A program made the translations under genes and the position numbers. From NCBI GenBank assembly GCA_965653565.1, contig CBFHAI010000005.1:1-64000 (forward strand): a stretch of 64,000 bases of DNA, in the 5' to 3' direction. Source of the DNA: JALCLA01 sp965653565 (lineage in GTDB: Bacteria > Pseudomonadota > Gammaproteobacteria > Xanthomonadales > Xanthomonadaceae). Position 1 is the first letter of the stretch. Each line of letters opens with the position of its first letter. Positions 51,706 to 63,254 of this stretch are shown here, piece after piece. The notes under the pieces are model-generated. The model saw nothing but the letters and a program-made list of their open reading frames with translations, had not been told where the DNA came from and did no database searches.

Positions 51706-53499
51706 TCAGTACACCCGAGCCTTCGGCGGAACCGCCGCCACATCCTGGCTCATCGGAATCATGTGCACCGGGCGGTAATCGATCTTCGTGTTGCCCTGCG
51801 CATCGATGCTGCACAGCGTGTGTTTCATCCAGTTCGCATCGTCGCGCTTGAAGAAATCTTCGCGCGCGTGCGCGCCGCGCGATTCGGTGCGGTTCTCGGC
51901 CGAGACCATCGTCACCACGGCCTGGCCGAGCAGGTTCTGCAGCTCGAGGGTTTCGATCAGGTCCGAGTTCCAGATCAGCGAGCGATCGGTGACGCGCACG
52001 TCGCTGAAGCTCGCATTCACTTCGCGAATCTTCACCGCGCCTTCCGCCAGCGTTTCGCCGGTGCGGAACACGGCGGCGTCCTTCTGCATGGTGCGCTGCA
52101 TGTTGAGGCGGATATCGGCCGTCGGCGTGCCGCCGTTGGCGTGGCGCAGCTTGTCGAGATTGGCGAGCGCGGCGTCGCAGGCCGACGCCGGCAGCACCTT
52201 GTGATTGGCGTTGGATTTGATCGTTTCGGCGGCCCGAATCGCCACCGCGCGACCGAACACGACCAGATCGAGCAGCGAATTGGAGCCCAGCCGGTTGGCG
52301 CCGTGCACCGACACGCAGGCCGCTTCGCCGATCGCGTACAGGCCCGGCACCACCGCATCCGGATTGCCGTTGCGCAGCTGCACCACTTCGCCATGGAAGT
52401 TGGTCGGGATGCCGCCCATGTTGTAGTGCACCGTCGGCAACACCGGAATCGGCTGTTTGTTGACGTCGACGCCGGCGAAAATCTTCGCGGTTTCCGAGAT
52501 GCCCGGCAGGCGCTCGTGGATGACTTCGGGCCCCAGGTGGGTGAGGTCGAGCAGGATGTGATCCTTGTCCGGACCGCAGCCGCGGCCTTCGCGGATTTCG
52601 ATCGTCATCGAGCGCGACACCATGTCGCGCGGCGCCAGATCCTTGACGCTCGGCGCGTAGCGTTCCATGAAACGCTCGCCGTTCGAATTGCGCAGGATGC
52701 CGCCTTCGCCGCGCACGCCTTCGGTGATCAGGCAGCCGGCGCCGTAGATGCCGGTGGGATGGAACTGCACGAATTCCATGTCCTGCATCGCCAGACCCGC
52801 GCGCAGCACCATGCCGCCGCCGTCACCGGTGCAGGTATGCGCCGAGGTCGCGCTGAAATAGGCGCGGCCGTAACCGCCGGTGGCGAGCACCGTGCCCTGG
52901 GCGCGGAACAGATGCAGCTCGCCGGTGCTCATGTCGAGCGCCAGCACGCCGCGGCAGGCGCCTTCCTCGTCCATGATCAGGTCGAGCGCGAAGTATTCGA
53001 CGAAGAAACGCGCGTCGTGCGCCAGCGATTGCTGGTACAGCGTGTGCAGGATGGCGTGGCCGGTGCGATCGGCCGCGGCGCAGGTGCGCTGCGCCGGCGG
53101 ACCTTCGCCATAGCGCGTCGTCATGCCGCCGAACGGACGCTGATAGATGCGGCCGTCTTCGGTGCGCGAGAACGGTACGCCGTAATGTTCGAGTTCGATG
53201 ATGGCCGGAATCGCTTCGCGGCACATGTATTCGATCGCGTCCTGGTCGCCCAGCCAGTCGGAGCCTTTCACGGTGTCGTAGAAGTGATAACGCCAGTCGT
53301 CCTCGCCCATGTTGGCGAGCGCCGCGGCGACGCCGCCCTGTGCGGCGACCGTGTGCGAACGGGTCGGGAACACTTTGGTGATGCAGGCGGTGTTGAGGCC
53401 TTTCTGCGCAAGGCCGAAGGTGGCGCGCAGGCCCGCGCCTCCGGCGCCGACGACGACCATGTCGTACTTGTGTTCGGTGATTTTGTAAGCGGTGTTCAT
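51706..53499 (-). CDS. sdhA: Succinate dehydrogenase flavoprotein subunit
   Basis: Oxidises succinate to fumarate in the TCA cycle and respiratory complex II. 597 residues. VVVGAGGAGLRATFGLAQKG is the FAD dinucleotide motif. SHTVAAQGG carries the covalent-flavin His, and HPTGIYGAGCLITEGVRGEGG and the Arg in RSMTIEIREG belong to the active site. It starts 7 bp after sdhD. Its maturation would need SdhE and possibly the SDHAF4-like protein encoded in the same operon. Confidence 0.97.
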   Translation of the reverse strand: MNTAYKITEHKYDMVVVGAGGAGLRATFGLAQKGLNTACITKVFPTRSHTVAAQGGVAAALANMGEDDWRYHFYDTVKGSDWLGDQDAIEYMCREAIPAIIELEHYGVPFSRTEDGRIYQRPFGGMTTRYGEGPPAQRTCAAADRTGHAILHTLYQQSLAHDARFFVEYFALDLIMDEEGACRGVLALDMSTGELHLFRAQGTVLATGGYGRAYFSATSAHTCTGDGGGMVLRAGLAMQDMEFVQFHPTGIYGAGCLITEGVRGEGGILRNSNGERFMERYAPSVKDLAPRDMVSRSMTIEIREGRGCGPDKDHILLDLTHLGPEVIHERLPGISETAKIFAGVDVNKQPIPVLPTVHYNMGGIPTNFHGEVVQLRNGNPDAVVPGLYAIGEAACVSVHGANRLGSNSLLDLVVFGRAVAIRAAETIKSNANHKVLPASACDAALANLDKLRHANGGTPTADIRLNMQRTMQKDAAVFRTGETLAEGAVKIREVNASFSDVRVTDRSLIWNSDLIETLELQNLLGQAVVTMVSAENRTESRGAHAREDFFKRDDANWMKHTLCSIDAQGNTKIDYRPVHMIPMSQDVAAVPPKARVY

Positions 53500-53506
53500 G
53501 AGTCGA

Positions 53507-53908
53507 TCAGGCCGTGAATGCGATGCGGCCGATGGCCACGAAGGAAGCCAGCGCGCCCAGCGTGCAGGCGAAGGTATTGGCCAGATGCGCGGTCAATTCG
53601 AGCCACGGCGTGTGCACGTAATCTTCGATCACGACCTGCAGACCGAGCTTCAGATGCCAGAACAGCAGCGCGACGAAGGCCAGCATCAGCGTCGCATGCA
53701 GCGGATGCGCCAGCGTTTCGCGCACCACGGCGTAATCGGCGCGCATCAGGCTCAGCACCAGCCACAGCAGCCACGGCGTCAACAAGGTCAACGCGATCGA
53801 GCTCACGCGCAGCGCCCACCAGTGACCGGTGCCGCCGCGTGCCGAGCCGATGCCGCGTGCGCGCGCCAGCGGGTCGCGCAGGTTGCTTTTGTGCGGGTGC
53901 GCGCTCAT
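53507..53908 (-). CDS. sdhD: Succinate dehydrogenase membrane anchor subunit
   Basis: 133-residue membrane subunit with three hydrophobic segments. It helps bind heme b and ubiquinone. GTGHWWALRVSSIALTLL and HLKLGLQVVIEDYVH are characteristic; the latter holds the quinone-site Asp-Tyr pair. The start overlaps the sdhC stop by 4 bp. Confidence 0.93.
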   Translation of the reverse strand: MSAHPHKSNLRDPLARARGIGSARGGTGHWWALRVSSIALTLLTPWLLWLVLSLMRADYAVVRETLAHPLHATLMLAFVALLFWHLKLGLQVVIEDYVHTPWLELTAHLANTFACTLGALASFVAIGRIAFTA

Positions 53909-54297
53909 GCCGCCGCTCCGCGCCAGCCGAGGAACCACAGCGCCAGCGTAGCGACGACGGTGAGCGCCACCACCGTCCAGCCGGTGGCGTAAACCTTGGG
54001 GATTTCGTAGCCGTAGCCGATATCCCACAACAAATGCCGCAGGCCGTTGAGGGTGTGGTAGATCAGGCAGAAACTCAGACCCAGCATTGCGATCACACCG
54101 ATCGGCGACGCCATCACGCCGCGGAACTGCGCATACGCTTGCGGCCCGAGCGCCACCGCCACCAGCCACCAGGCCAGGCCGATCGCCGCCGCCGCCAGCG
54201 CCACGCCGGTGACGCGGTTCAGGATCGACATCGTGTTGGTGATCTGCCAGCGATAGACCTGCAGATGCGGGGAAAGCGGGCGCTCGCGCTGAGTCAT
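53905..54297 (-). CDS. sdhC: Succinate dehydrogenase cytochrome b556 subunit
   Basis: 130-residue membrane subunit with three segments. RPLSPHLQVYRWQITNTMSILNR is the typical N-terminus. FCLIYHTLNGLRHLLWDIG contains the axial heme His and the quinone-site HxxxGxRHL motif. It is the first structural subunit gene; the SDHAF4-like gene precedes it by 73 bp on the same strand. Confidence 0.95.
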   Translation of the reverse strand: MTQRERPLSPHLQVYRWQITNTMSILNRVTGVALAAAAIGLAWWLVAVALGPQAYAQFRGVMASPIGVIAMLGLSFCLIYHTLNGLRHLLWDIGYGYEIPKVYATGWTVVALTVVATLALWFLGWRGAAA

Positions 54298-54370
54298 GGC
54301 GACCTTCGTTGATGCGGACAGGGTGGAATCGACCGCGCCGCATTCACTGCGGTGCGGCGCGTGGCGCAGC

Positions 54371-54556
54371 TCAGAAATCGATGCATCGGCCGTTCTTCTC
54401 CCAGTCGCCGAAGCGGGTCGGCTCCGGGCCGTCGCGGCCGCCGATTTCGACGGCGGGGGGCGACGGCGGCGCGGGGTCGACGCTCGCTTCCGGCAGCGCG
54501 GGAGCATTCGCTTGCGCAGACTCGGGCAGCGGTGGTTGGCCTATCATTCGCGGCAT
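54371..54556 (-). CDS. SDHAF4-like succinate dehydrogenase assembly factor (DUF1674)
   Basis: 61 residues. The C-terminal half, EIGGRDGPEPTRFGDWEKNG then RCIDF, matches the DUF1674/SDHAF4 family, which binds flavinylated SdhA before assembly with SdhB in eukaryotes. The N-terminal half is a variable Pro/Ala-rich stretch. It directly precedes sdhC on the same strand, so it is likely part of the sdh operon. Small size makes it easy to miss. Start could be the first or the fourth codon (MPRM or MIGQ). Confidence 0.88.
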   Translation of the reverse strand: MPRMIGQPPLPESAQANAPALPEASVDPAPPSPPAVEIGGRDGPEPTRFGDWEKNGRCIDF

Positions 54557-54588
54557 CGGTAAAGATGAGAAGGTTAATACGCACCCCC

Positions 54589-55491
54589 ATGTCTATCAAG
54601 CCGCACAACGCCGCGCCGTCTGCCGACGCGCGGGCGGTCTGGCCCGGCGGCGTGCTCGAGTTCACAGGACGCGACGCCGCCGCCTTCGCCCACGCGCAGC
54701 TCACCAGCGACGTGCGCGCGCTGGCCGACCGCCACTGGCAATGGACCGCCTGGCTCACCGCGAAAGGCCGCGTCGTGGCGCTCGGCGCGCTGCTCAGGCT
54801 CGATGCCGAACGTTTCTGGCTGCTGCTGCCCGACCATCCGGCCGGCGAACTCGCCGGCGCGCTGCAGCGCTTCGTGTTCCGCAGCAAGGTGACGCTTTCG
54901 GCGCGCGACGATCTTGCGCTGTTCGGCGCTTTTCGCGCGCCGGGCGACCTTGGGGCCGCGGCCGGCGCTGCGGCGGCCGATGTCGCCGACGCTGTCTGGC
55001 GGCTCGATCTGGGCGGCGAGTCGCCGCGGACCTTGCTCGTCGGCGCGCCGCAGACGCTCGCGTCGAAATACGCTGCAAGCCTTGCCCCGCCTGCCTCCTG
55101 GGCCATCGACGATATCGCCCACGGCCTGCCGCGACTGCCGGCGCCGGGCAGCGAAACGCACACGCCGCAGATGCTCGGGCTGAATCGCTTGCGCGCCTAC
55201 AGTGTGAAAAAAGGTTGCTACCCGGGCCAGGAGATCGTCGCGCGTACACACTTCCTCGGGCAGGCCAAGCGCACGCTGCATCGGCTGCAGGCCGATTCGC
55301 CGTTCGTCGACGGCGAATCGCTGCTTTCGGAACAGCAGGCGATCGCGCAAGTGCTGTGTAGTGCATCGGACGGCAGCCGTCACGAAGCACTCGCGGTGCT
55401 GCCGATAGAAGGTTCGCAGGCGCTGCGGTTGCGCCGGCAAGGCGGAAGCGAAGCGCGCGTGCTGCCGTTCGCGGAAGGCCTGGCGCGCTGA
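54589..55491 (+). CDS. ygfZ: Folate-binding Fe-S cluster protein YgfZ
   Basis: 300-residue GcvT-fold protein supporting repair or assembly of iron-sulfur enzymes such as MiaB. KKGCYPGQE (207-215) with Cys210 is the invariant motif. RLDLGGESPRTLLVG is the region near the folate site. The start (MSIKPHNAAP) is 33 bp from the divergent SDHAF4-like start. Association with succinate dehydrogenase, an Fe-S enzyme, is a common neighbour theme. Confidence 0.93.
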   Translation: MSIKPHNAAPSADARAVWPGGVLEFTGRDAAAFAHAQLTSDVRALADRHWQWTAWLTAKGRVVALGALLRLDAERFWLLLPDHPAGELAGALQRFVFRSKVTLSARDDLALFGAFRAPGDLGAAAGAAAADVADAVWRLDLGGESPRTLLVGAPQTLASKYAASLAPPASWAIDDIAHGLPRLPAPGSETHTPQMLGLNRLRAYSVKKGCYPGQEIVARTHFLGQAKRTLHRLQADSPFVDGESLLSEQQAIAQVLCSASDGSRHEALAVLPIEGSQALRLRRQGGSEARVLPFAEGLAR

Positions 55492-55564
55492 TCGCGCCGC
55501 GACATCGTTGGAAGGTGCGGTATTTTTCTGCTATAGCCGCGGCACACGACAGGAGGAATTCGCT

Positions 55565-56335
55565 ATGAGCTTGATCGGTCGCTTCGGCGTCACGGTGCTG
55601 GTCGGATTCGTCGTGTCGCTGCCGCTGGGCGCGGCGGAATACAAATTCGGTATCGAGCCTTCCTATCCGCCTGACCAGGCGCTGGAGATCTACAAGCCGT
55701 TGCTCGACTATCTGAACAAGTCGACCGGCCACACCTTCAAGCTCGTGGTGCCGCGCAATTATCACTTCCACTGGCGCGATCTGAAACGCAACGAGCCGCT
55801 CGATTTCACCTTCGAAGAAGCGCATTTCGTCGATTTCCGCATCCAGCGCCACGGCTTCGCGCCGCTGGTGCGCACCGCCGAGCCGACCAGTTATTCGTTG
55901 CTAGCGCAGGCCGAACTGGCGGAAAAAGGCCTCGCCGGCCTGGTCGGACAGCGCATCGCCTGCATGCCGTCGCCGAGCCTGGGCTTCGCGCTGGTGGCCG
56001 AAATGTTCAAGAATCCGGTGGCGCAGCCCGACATCCGTTCGGAAGCCGCATCGTGGAAGGACGGCGTCGAAATGGTGTTCGCCGGCGAAGCCGACGCCGC
56101 GATGGTGCAGTCCTACATCGCCGACCAGTATCCGAATCTCGTCGTGGTGAACCGCACGCGCGATTTCCCCGGCCGCGCGCTCACCGCCTCGCCCGCCGTG
56201 CCGGCCGACGTGCGCCAGGCTGTCACCGACGCGATGTTGAAACTGCACGAGGACGAAGCACTGTTCAACGTGCTCACCGAGCTTGGCGCAAGCAAGTTCG
56301 AAACCGCCACCGAGGCCGACTACGCGGGACCCTAA
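55565..56335 (+). CDS. PhnD-like periplasmic substrate-binding protein, orphan
   Basis: 256 residues after a strong AGGAGGA site. The signal peptide is cut after LPLGAAE (about 24). The mature part resembles phosphate/phosphonate-type ABC binding proteins (FGIEPSYPPDQALEIYKPLLDY, FTFEEAHFVDF, GLVGQRIACMPSPSLGFALV). No permease or ATPase gene is beside it, so it could be a sensor, a scavenging protein or a part of a system encoded elsewhere. The ligand is unknown. The 118 bp downstream holds an imperfect GC-rich inverted repeat that may end transcription. Confidence 0.85.
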   Translation: MSLIGRFGVTVLVGFVVSLPLGAAEYKFGIEPSYPPDQALEIYKPLLDYLNKSTGHTFKLVVPRNYHFHWRDLKRNEPLDFTFEEAHFVDFRIQRHGFAPLVRTAEPTSYSLLAQAELAEKGLAGLVGQRIACMPSPSLGFALVAEMFKNPVAQPDIRSEAASWKDGVEMVFAGEADAAMVQSYIADQYPNLVVVNRTRDFPGRALTASPAVPADVRQAVTDAMLKLHEDEALFNVLTELGASKFETATEADYAGP

Positions 56336-56453
56336 TATTTTCTCTGTTGTTTCGTCGTGTGGGGCGGCCCCAACTACCGGGCGGGCCCCCCACCCCCGCC
56401 GGACACCGAAACCCCGGCGCCGCCGACTCAGCCGCCGTCCGAATAAGCCTTCG

Positions 56454-57332
56454 CTATTCGGCCGGCTCGGCGCCGAACGCCTTCGCCAGTTCGCGATAGG
56501 CGTCGCGCTGGCGATCGTCGGCGATCTTCGGCGCGCGCACTTCGAGCAGCACGTACTGATCGCCCGCCGGCGTGCCCGGCATGCCGCGGCCGCGCAGCCG
56601 CAGCCGCCGGCCGCTGTCGGAACCGGCCGGAATCTGCAGCGACACGCTGCCGCCGAGGGTGGGCACCTCGACGCGCGTGCCGAGCGCCGCTTCCCACGGC
56701 ATCAGCGGCTGGCGATAGACGACGTCGCGCTTGTCGAGTTCGAATTTTTCGTGCGGCAGATAGCCGATCTCGAGGATCAGATCGCGGCCGTTGCCGCCCT
56801 GCCCGCTCAAACGGATGTTCTGGCCGGGCGCGACGCCGGCGGGAATCTTGACGTCGAGCATGCGGCCGTCGATTTCGATGCGCCGCGTGCCGCCGGCGAA
56901 GGCGACTTCCAGATCGATGTCGAGCCGCGCGCGGCGCGGCTGGCGCGGGGCCTGGCGCGGGTCCATGCCCGGGCGCCCGCCGCGCGAGCGGCCGAACAGC
57001 GACTCGAAGAAATCGCTGAATCCGGCGCCGTCGCCATCGCCCGCCTCGCCGAAATCGAACGGCGCGCCGTTGCCCCAGTTCGGCGGCGGGCGAAATTCTT
57101 CGCCGCCGCGGTAACCGCCTGCGCGCAGCTGGTCGTAGGCGGCGCGTTTCTTGGCGTCGCCCAGCACTTCGTTGGCTTCGTTGATCGATTTGAAGCGTTC
57201 CTCGGCGTTCGCTTCCTTGCTCACGTCGGGATGAAACTTGCGCGCCAGGCGCCGATACGCAGCCTTGATCTCGGCCTCGCTCGCATCGGGCTTCACGCCG
57301 AGGGTTTCGTAGTAATCGTTGAACTGCATCAA
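56454..57332 (-). CDS. cbpA: DnaJ-family co-chaperone, CbpA type
   Basis: 292 residues. The J domain (1-70) has HPD at 34-36. A Gly/Phe-rich linker (FDFGEAGDGDGAGFSDFFESLFG) and two C-terminal beta-domains (DIDLEVAFAGGTRRI, VKIPAGVAPGQNIRL, LQIPAGSDSGRRLRLRG) follow. The zinc-finger repeats of DnaJ are absent, which marks CbpA/DjlA-like co-chaperones of DnaK. It lies 123 bp after hsp20 on the same strand, so both may be heat-induced. The first two codons are ATG-ATG. Confidence 0.93.
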   Translation of the reverse strand: MMQFNDYYETLGVKPDASEAEIKAAYRRLARKFHPDVSKEANAEERFKSINEANEVLGDAKKRAAYDQLRAGGYRGGEEFRPPPNWGNGAPFDFGEAGDGDGAGFSDFFESLFGRSRGGRPGMDPRQAPRQPRRARLDIDLEVAFAGGTRRIEIDGRMLDVKIPAGVAPGQNIRLSGQGGNGRDLILEIGYLPHEKFELDKRDVVYRQPLMPWEAALGTRVEVPTLGGSVSLQIPAGSDSGRRLRLRGRGMPGTPAGDQYVLLEVRAPKIADDRQRDAYRELAKAFGAEPAE

Positions 57333-57455
57333 GCTCCTCCAAACGCGACGGCCCGCAGACGGTGAGCCGCTGCAGGCCGTCGAATCATCGCACGATGCTT
57401 GACTCCGGATGGCCCGGACGAAGCGTGCTCCTTACTGGACCTGCTATTGCACTTG

Positions 57456-57899
57456 CTATTGCACTTGGATTCGGCGCGGCGTGGTTTCCGGACGCTTGGG
57501 GATGCTGATTTCCAGCACACCGTTGCGGCCGGTGGCGGCGATGCCTTCGGCATCCGCGCTGTCGGGCAGCGCGAAGCGGCGATGGAACACGCCGTGGGTG
57601 CGCTCGACGCGCGAGAAGCGGTGGCCTTCGTTGCGGGTTTCCGCGCTGCGCTCGCCCTTGATCGTCAGGATGCCTTTGTCCATGTGGATTTCGATGTCCT
57701 TCGGATCGACGCCCGGAATGTCGGCGAAGATCACGAAGCGCGCGTCTTCTTCCTTGATGTCCACGCGCGGCGCCCATTCGCTGGTGACGACATTGGACTG
57801 GTCGTTGTCGGTATCGCCGAAGAACTTGTTGAACACCTGCTTGATCTCGTCCTGCAGCGCCGGCTGGGTGTTCCACGGGGAATAACGGGTGATGCTCAT
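57456..57899 (-). CDS. Small heat shock protein, Hsp20 family
   Basis: 147-residue alpha-crystallin-domain chaperone that binds unfolded proteins. The core is WAPRVDIKEEDARFVIFAD through GILTIKGERS and NGVLEISIPK, and the IxI-like tail motif is RIQVQ. The C-terminal codons and stop lie in a perfect 12-bp tandem duplication (57443-57466), which adds a second in-frame stop and does not change the protein. A sigma-32-like promoter lies upstream. Confidence 0.95.
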   Translation of the reverse strand: MSITRYSPWNTQPALQDEIKQVFNKFFGDTDNDQSNVVTSEWAPRVDIKEEDARFVIFADIPGVDPKDIEIHMDKGILTIKGERSAETRNEGHRFSRVERTHGVFHRRFALPDSADAEGIAATGRNGVLEISIPKRPETTPRRIQVQ

Positions 57900-57954
57900 G
57901 AGGGTCTCCTTTGCGTCGGAAATGCGGCCACGCACCGGGGGCCGCGATGGCCGT

Positions 57955-57983
57955 GATCTGGGAACGCGCGGAAATTTTTCAAG
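57955..57983 (-). promoter_or_regulatory. Sigma-32-like promoter of hsp20
   Basis: On the minus strand CTTGAAA is followed after 15 bp by CCCAGATC, close to the heat-shock consensus CTTGAAA and CCCCATNT. The -10 element is 56 bp upstream of the hsp20 start codon. The -35 match is perfect; the -10 is partial. Confidence 0.6.
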
Positions 57984-58054
57984 ACCCGGCCGGGCGGGCT
58001 CTGGCGCGGGCGGACGCGGCGTTATGATCGGTTTTTTCCGGGCAAGGAGTTTCC

Positions 58055-58534
58055 ATGACGATCCAGATCGGCGACCGCATTCCGCAGACCACCTTGAACG
58101 TCCTGCGCGACGGCGTGCAGGCCATCAACACCGACGAAATCTTCGCCGGCAAGAACGTGGTGATGTTTTCGGTGCCGGGCGCGTTCACGCCCACCTGCTC
58201 GGCCAAGCATCTGCCAGGCTTCGTCGAGAAGCTCGACGAGTTCAAGGCGCGCGGCGTGCAGGTGGCCTGCATGGCGGTGAACGACGCCTTCGTGATGGAT
58301 GCCTGGGCCAAGAACCAGCACGTGCCGTCCGACCTGATGATGCTGGCCGACGGCAACGGCGCCTTCACCAAGAGCCTGGGCCTGGAGATGGACGCCAGCG
58401 CCTTCGGCATGGGCCTGCGTTCGAAACGCTTCGCGCTCTACGCCGAGGACGGCGTGGTCAAGAAGCTGCAGGTGGAAGCGCCGGGCGAATTCAAGGTGTC
58501 GTCGGCGGAGGCGGTGCTGGCGTCGCTGGGCTGA
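58055..58534 (+). CDS. Peroxiredoxin, Prx5/AhpE-like
   Basis: 159-residue thiol peroxidase reducing hydroperoxides in the cytoplasm. PGAFTPTCS holds the peroxidatic Cys48 with the conserved Pro, Thr and Arg context. Cys75 (VACMAVND) is at a position seen in the glutathione- or glutaredoxin-dependent Prx5 group. There is no fused glutaredoxin domain. It diverges from hsp20 across 155 bp. Confidence 0.93.
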   Translation: MTIQIGDRIPQTTLNVLRDGVQAINTDEIFAGKNVVMFSVPGAFTPTCSAKHLPGFVEKLDEFKARGVQVACMAVNDAFVMDAWAKNQHVPSDLMMLADGNGAFTKSLGLEMDASAFGMGLRSKRFALYAEDGVVKKLQVEAPGEFKVSSAEAVLASLG

Positions 58535-58545
58535 TGCCTATGCGC

Positions 58546-58572
58546 GCCTCCAGGCTCTCGTAGCCTGGAGGC
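58546..58572. terminator. Hairpin between convergent peroxiredoxin and gyrA genes
   Basis: GCCTCCAGGCT pairs with AGCCTGGAGGC (11 bp, perfect) around a 5-nt loop. It lies between the two convergent stops. There is no U-run on either side, so termination may be incomplete or Rho-dependent. Confidence 0.6.
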
Positions 58573-58595
58573 AGCGCAGCCGAACCGGACGGACG

Positions 58596-61247
<2,652 letters not shown>

Positions 61248-61418
61248 TATTAATCCATTGATAACAATCGGTTGTTTCTACAAGTTAATGTAGAATCCGC
61301 ACCCCGGGTCGCGGCGCCAAATTCGACGTCGCGGAACACCCCGGGCAAGCGCCGAATTGTACCATGCCGCACCCCCGCGACGCCCCGTTGCGGCCTTACG
61401 TGAAGCCCTTCCGAGCGC

Positions 61419-62861
61419 ATGCCGATCGCCCCGCCCGCCGCTCCCGATGCGCTCCGTCGCGGCCTGGTTCCGTGCCTGGCGGCGGTGCTGTCGATCAAGC
61501 TCGCCGCGCTGTGCGTCGACCCGGCGCTGCGCTTCTTCCTGGGCGACTCCGGCACCTACCTGCACACCGCGATCAGCGGCTGGATTCCGCCCGATCGATC
61601 CTTCCTCTACGGCTGGCTGATCGGCTACACCGCGGTGGCGGCGCAATCGGCGACGGTGCTCGTCGTGTTGCAGACGATATTCGGCGTGCTCTGCGCGCTG
61701 CTGCTGTACGCGTGGCTCGCACTCGGGCTGCGCGTGCGGCCGGCCGTCGCCATCGTCGCGGCGGCGCTGCTCGCGCTCGAACCGGCACAGTTGTTCTACG
61801 AACGCATGATGATGGCCGAGGCCACCGGCCTGCTCAGCTTCGTGCTGTTCTTCACCGCGTTGTCGGCCTATGCGAGCAGCGGCCGCTGGCGCTGGATCGT
61901 GCTGTACGCGGTGTTCGGCGTGCTGTCGGTGGCGTTTCGCATCAGCCTGCTGCCGGTGGTGCTGGTGCTGAGCGTGCTGGCGCCGATCGTGCGCTCGCTG
62001 TGCGCCAACGAGCAGGATCGTGGCCGGCCGGTGCTGGCGATCGCGCGCTTCGCGCTGCACTTCCTCGTGGCCGCAAGCCTCACCGTGTTCGTGCACAACC
62101 AGTACAAACGCTGGTACGGCGAATTGGCGGACGTGCGCGAAGGCTATACCGCCAATACCGGCGTATTCCGTCTGGGGCTCGTGGCGCCGCTGGTGCGGCC
62201 CGAGCATTTCCGCAACACCGGCGTGCCGCCCGAAGTGCTGCAGGAATTGAAGGTGCCGCTGCGCGATCCGCGCGCGCGCGAAAGCCAGATCTGGATGGAC
62301 GGCGGCCTGTTCGACGTGCTGCGCGAGCATACCGACGACCCCGATCGCGCGGCCCGCAAGATCTCGATCCGCGCCGCGCGCGACGATCCGTTCGGACTGG
62401 TGCGGCTGGGTCTTTCGACCACCGCCGACTACTTCGAACGGTCCGTCACCTGGCCGCGCCTGCAGGACGATATCGGCCGCCGTCCGATCCATCCGGCGAT
62501 GCGCGACAAACTGCGCGAAGTGCTGCGCTACGATCCGGCCGGCATCGAGTCCGCCAACACGCCGGCGACGCGCTGGTTCACCGCCGGCGCGCCGTGGCTG
62601 ACGGCTTGCCTGCTGCTGCTGGCGCCGCTGGCGATCGCGACGTTATGGCTCGGCCGGCGCGCGCCGCGACGCGAGTTGCGCGTGCTGCTGGCCTTGACCT
62701 CGCTCGGCCTGGTCACCGGACACGTGCTGTTCTCGCACATCGTATCGTTCCGCTACTTGCATCCGCTGCCGTGGTTCGTGCTGGCGAACATCGCGGTGCT
62801 GGCGGAACTGCTGGCGCTGCCTCGTCAGTCGCGCGGGGAAACCGCGCGGAAAACCCAGTAG
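61419..62861 (+). CDS. GT-C-like multi-pass membrane protein
   Basis: 480 residues with about ten membrane segments and a loop after the first (FFLGDSGTYLHTAI), where GT-C glycosyltransferases keep acidic catalytic residues. A soluble region of about 150 residues lies between two membrane blocks. I see no assigned family signature beyond this layout. It is convergent with a GtrA gene and overlaps its 3' end by 37 bp. A role in cell-envelope glycosylation is suggested by neighbours. Substrate unknown. Confidence 0.78.
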   Translation: MPIAPPAAPDALRRGLVPCLAAVLSIKLAALCVDPALRFFLGDSGTYLHTAISGWIPPDRSFLYGWLIGYTAVAAQSATVLVVLQTIFGVLCALLLYAWLALGLRVRPAVAIVAAALLALEPAQLFYERMMMAEATGLLSFVLFFTALSAYASSGRWRWIVLYAVFGVLSVAFRISLLPVVLVLSVLAPIVRSLCANEQDRGRPVLAIARFALHFLVAASLTVFVHNQYKRWYGELADVREGYTANTGVFRLGLVAPLVRPEHFRNTGVPPEVLQELKVPLRDPRARESQIWMDGGLFDVLREHTDDPDRAARKISIRAARDDPFGLVRLGLSTTADYFERSVTWPRLQDDIGRRPIHPAMRDKLREVLRYDPAGIESANTPATRWFTAGAPWLTACLLLLAPLAIATLWLGRRAPRRELRVLLALTSLGLVTGHVLFSHIVSFRYLHPLPWFVLANIAVLAELLALPRQSRGETARKTQ

Positions 62862-63238
62862 CGCGAACTGGCGTAGTTGACGACCAGTCCGACCACCGAT
62901 CCCGCCGCCACCCCCAGCACCGGCCAGGCACGCGCCAGCGGCAACTGCCAGATCATCAGCGCGTAGACCGCGTAGTTGACCGCGAAACCGGCCAGCATCG
63001 CGACGAAATAGCGCAGCCACTCGCGCATCAGGCTCTCGCCGCGTTCGGCGACGAAGGTGTAGCGGCGGTTGAACAGCCACGTCGCCGTCATCGCGCACAG
63101 GAACGACACCACTCGGCTGGCATAGGGATCCAACCCGCCCTCGCCCACCATCAACTGCACCAGGCCGGCATCGACCGCGAAGCCGAGCGTGCCGGCGACG
63201 CAGAACAAGGCGAATTCGTGCAGGTTGGAGCGGCGCAT
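62825..63238 (-). CDS. GtrA-family membrane protein
   Basis: 137-residue protein with four membrane segments. FALFCVAGTLGFAVDAGL and RYFVAMLAGFAVNYAVYALM match the GtrA family, whose members help translocate lipid-linked sugars such as undecaprenyl-phosphate-glucose. It lies 16 bp after the glycosyltransferase gene on the same strand, the usual GtrA-GtrB pairing. Its stop region overlaps the opposite-strand gene. Confidence 0.92.
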   Translation of the reverse strand: MRRSNLHEFALFCVAGTLGFAVDAGLVQLMVGEGGLDPYASRVVSFLCAMTATWLFNRRYTFVAERGESLMREWLRYFVAMLAGFAVNYAVYALMIWQLPLARAWPVLGVAAGSVVGLVVNYASSRYWVFRAVSPRD

Positions 63239-63254
63239 GTCGCAGCGGCGCCGG

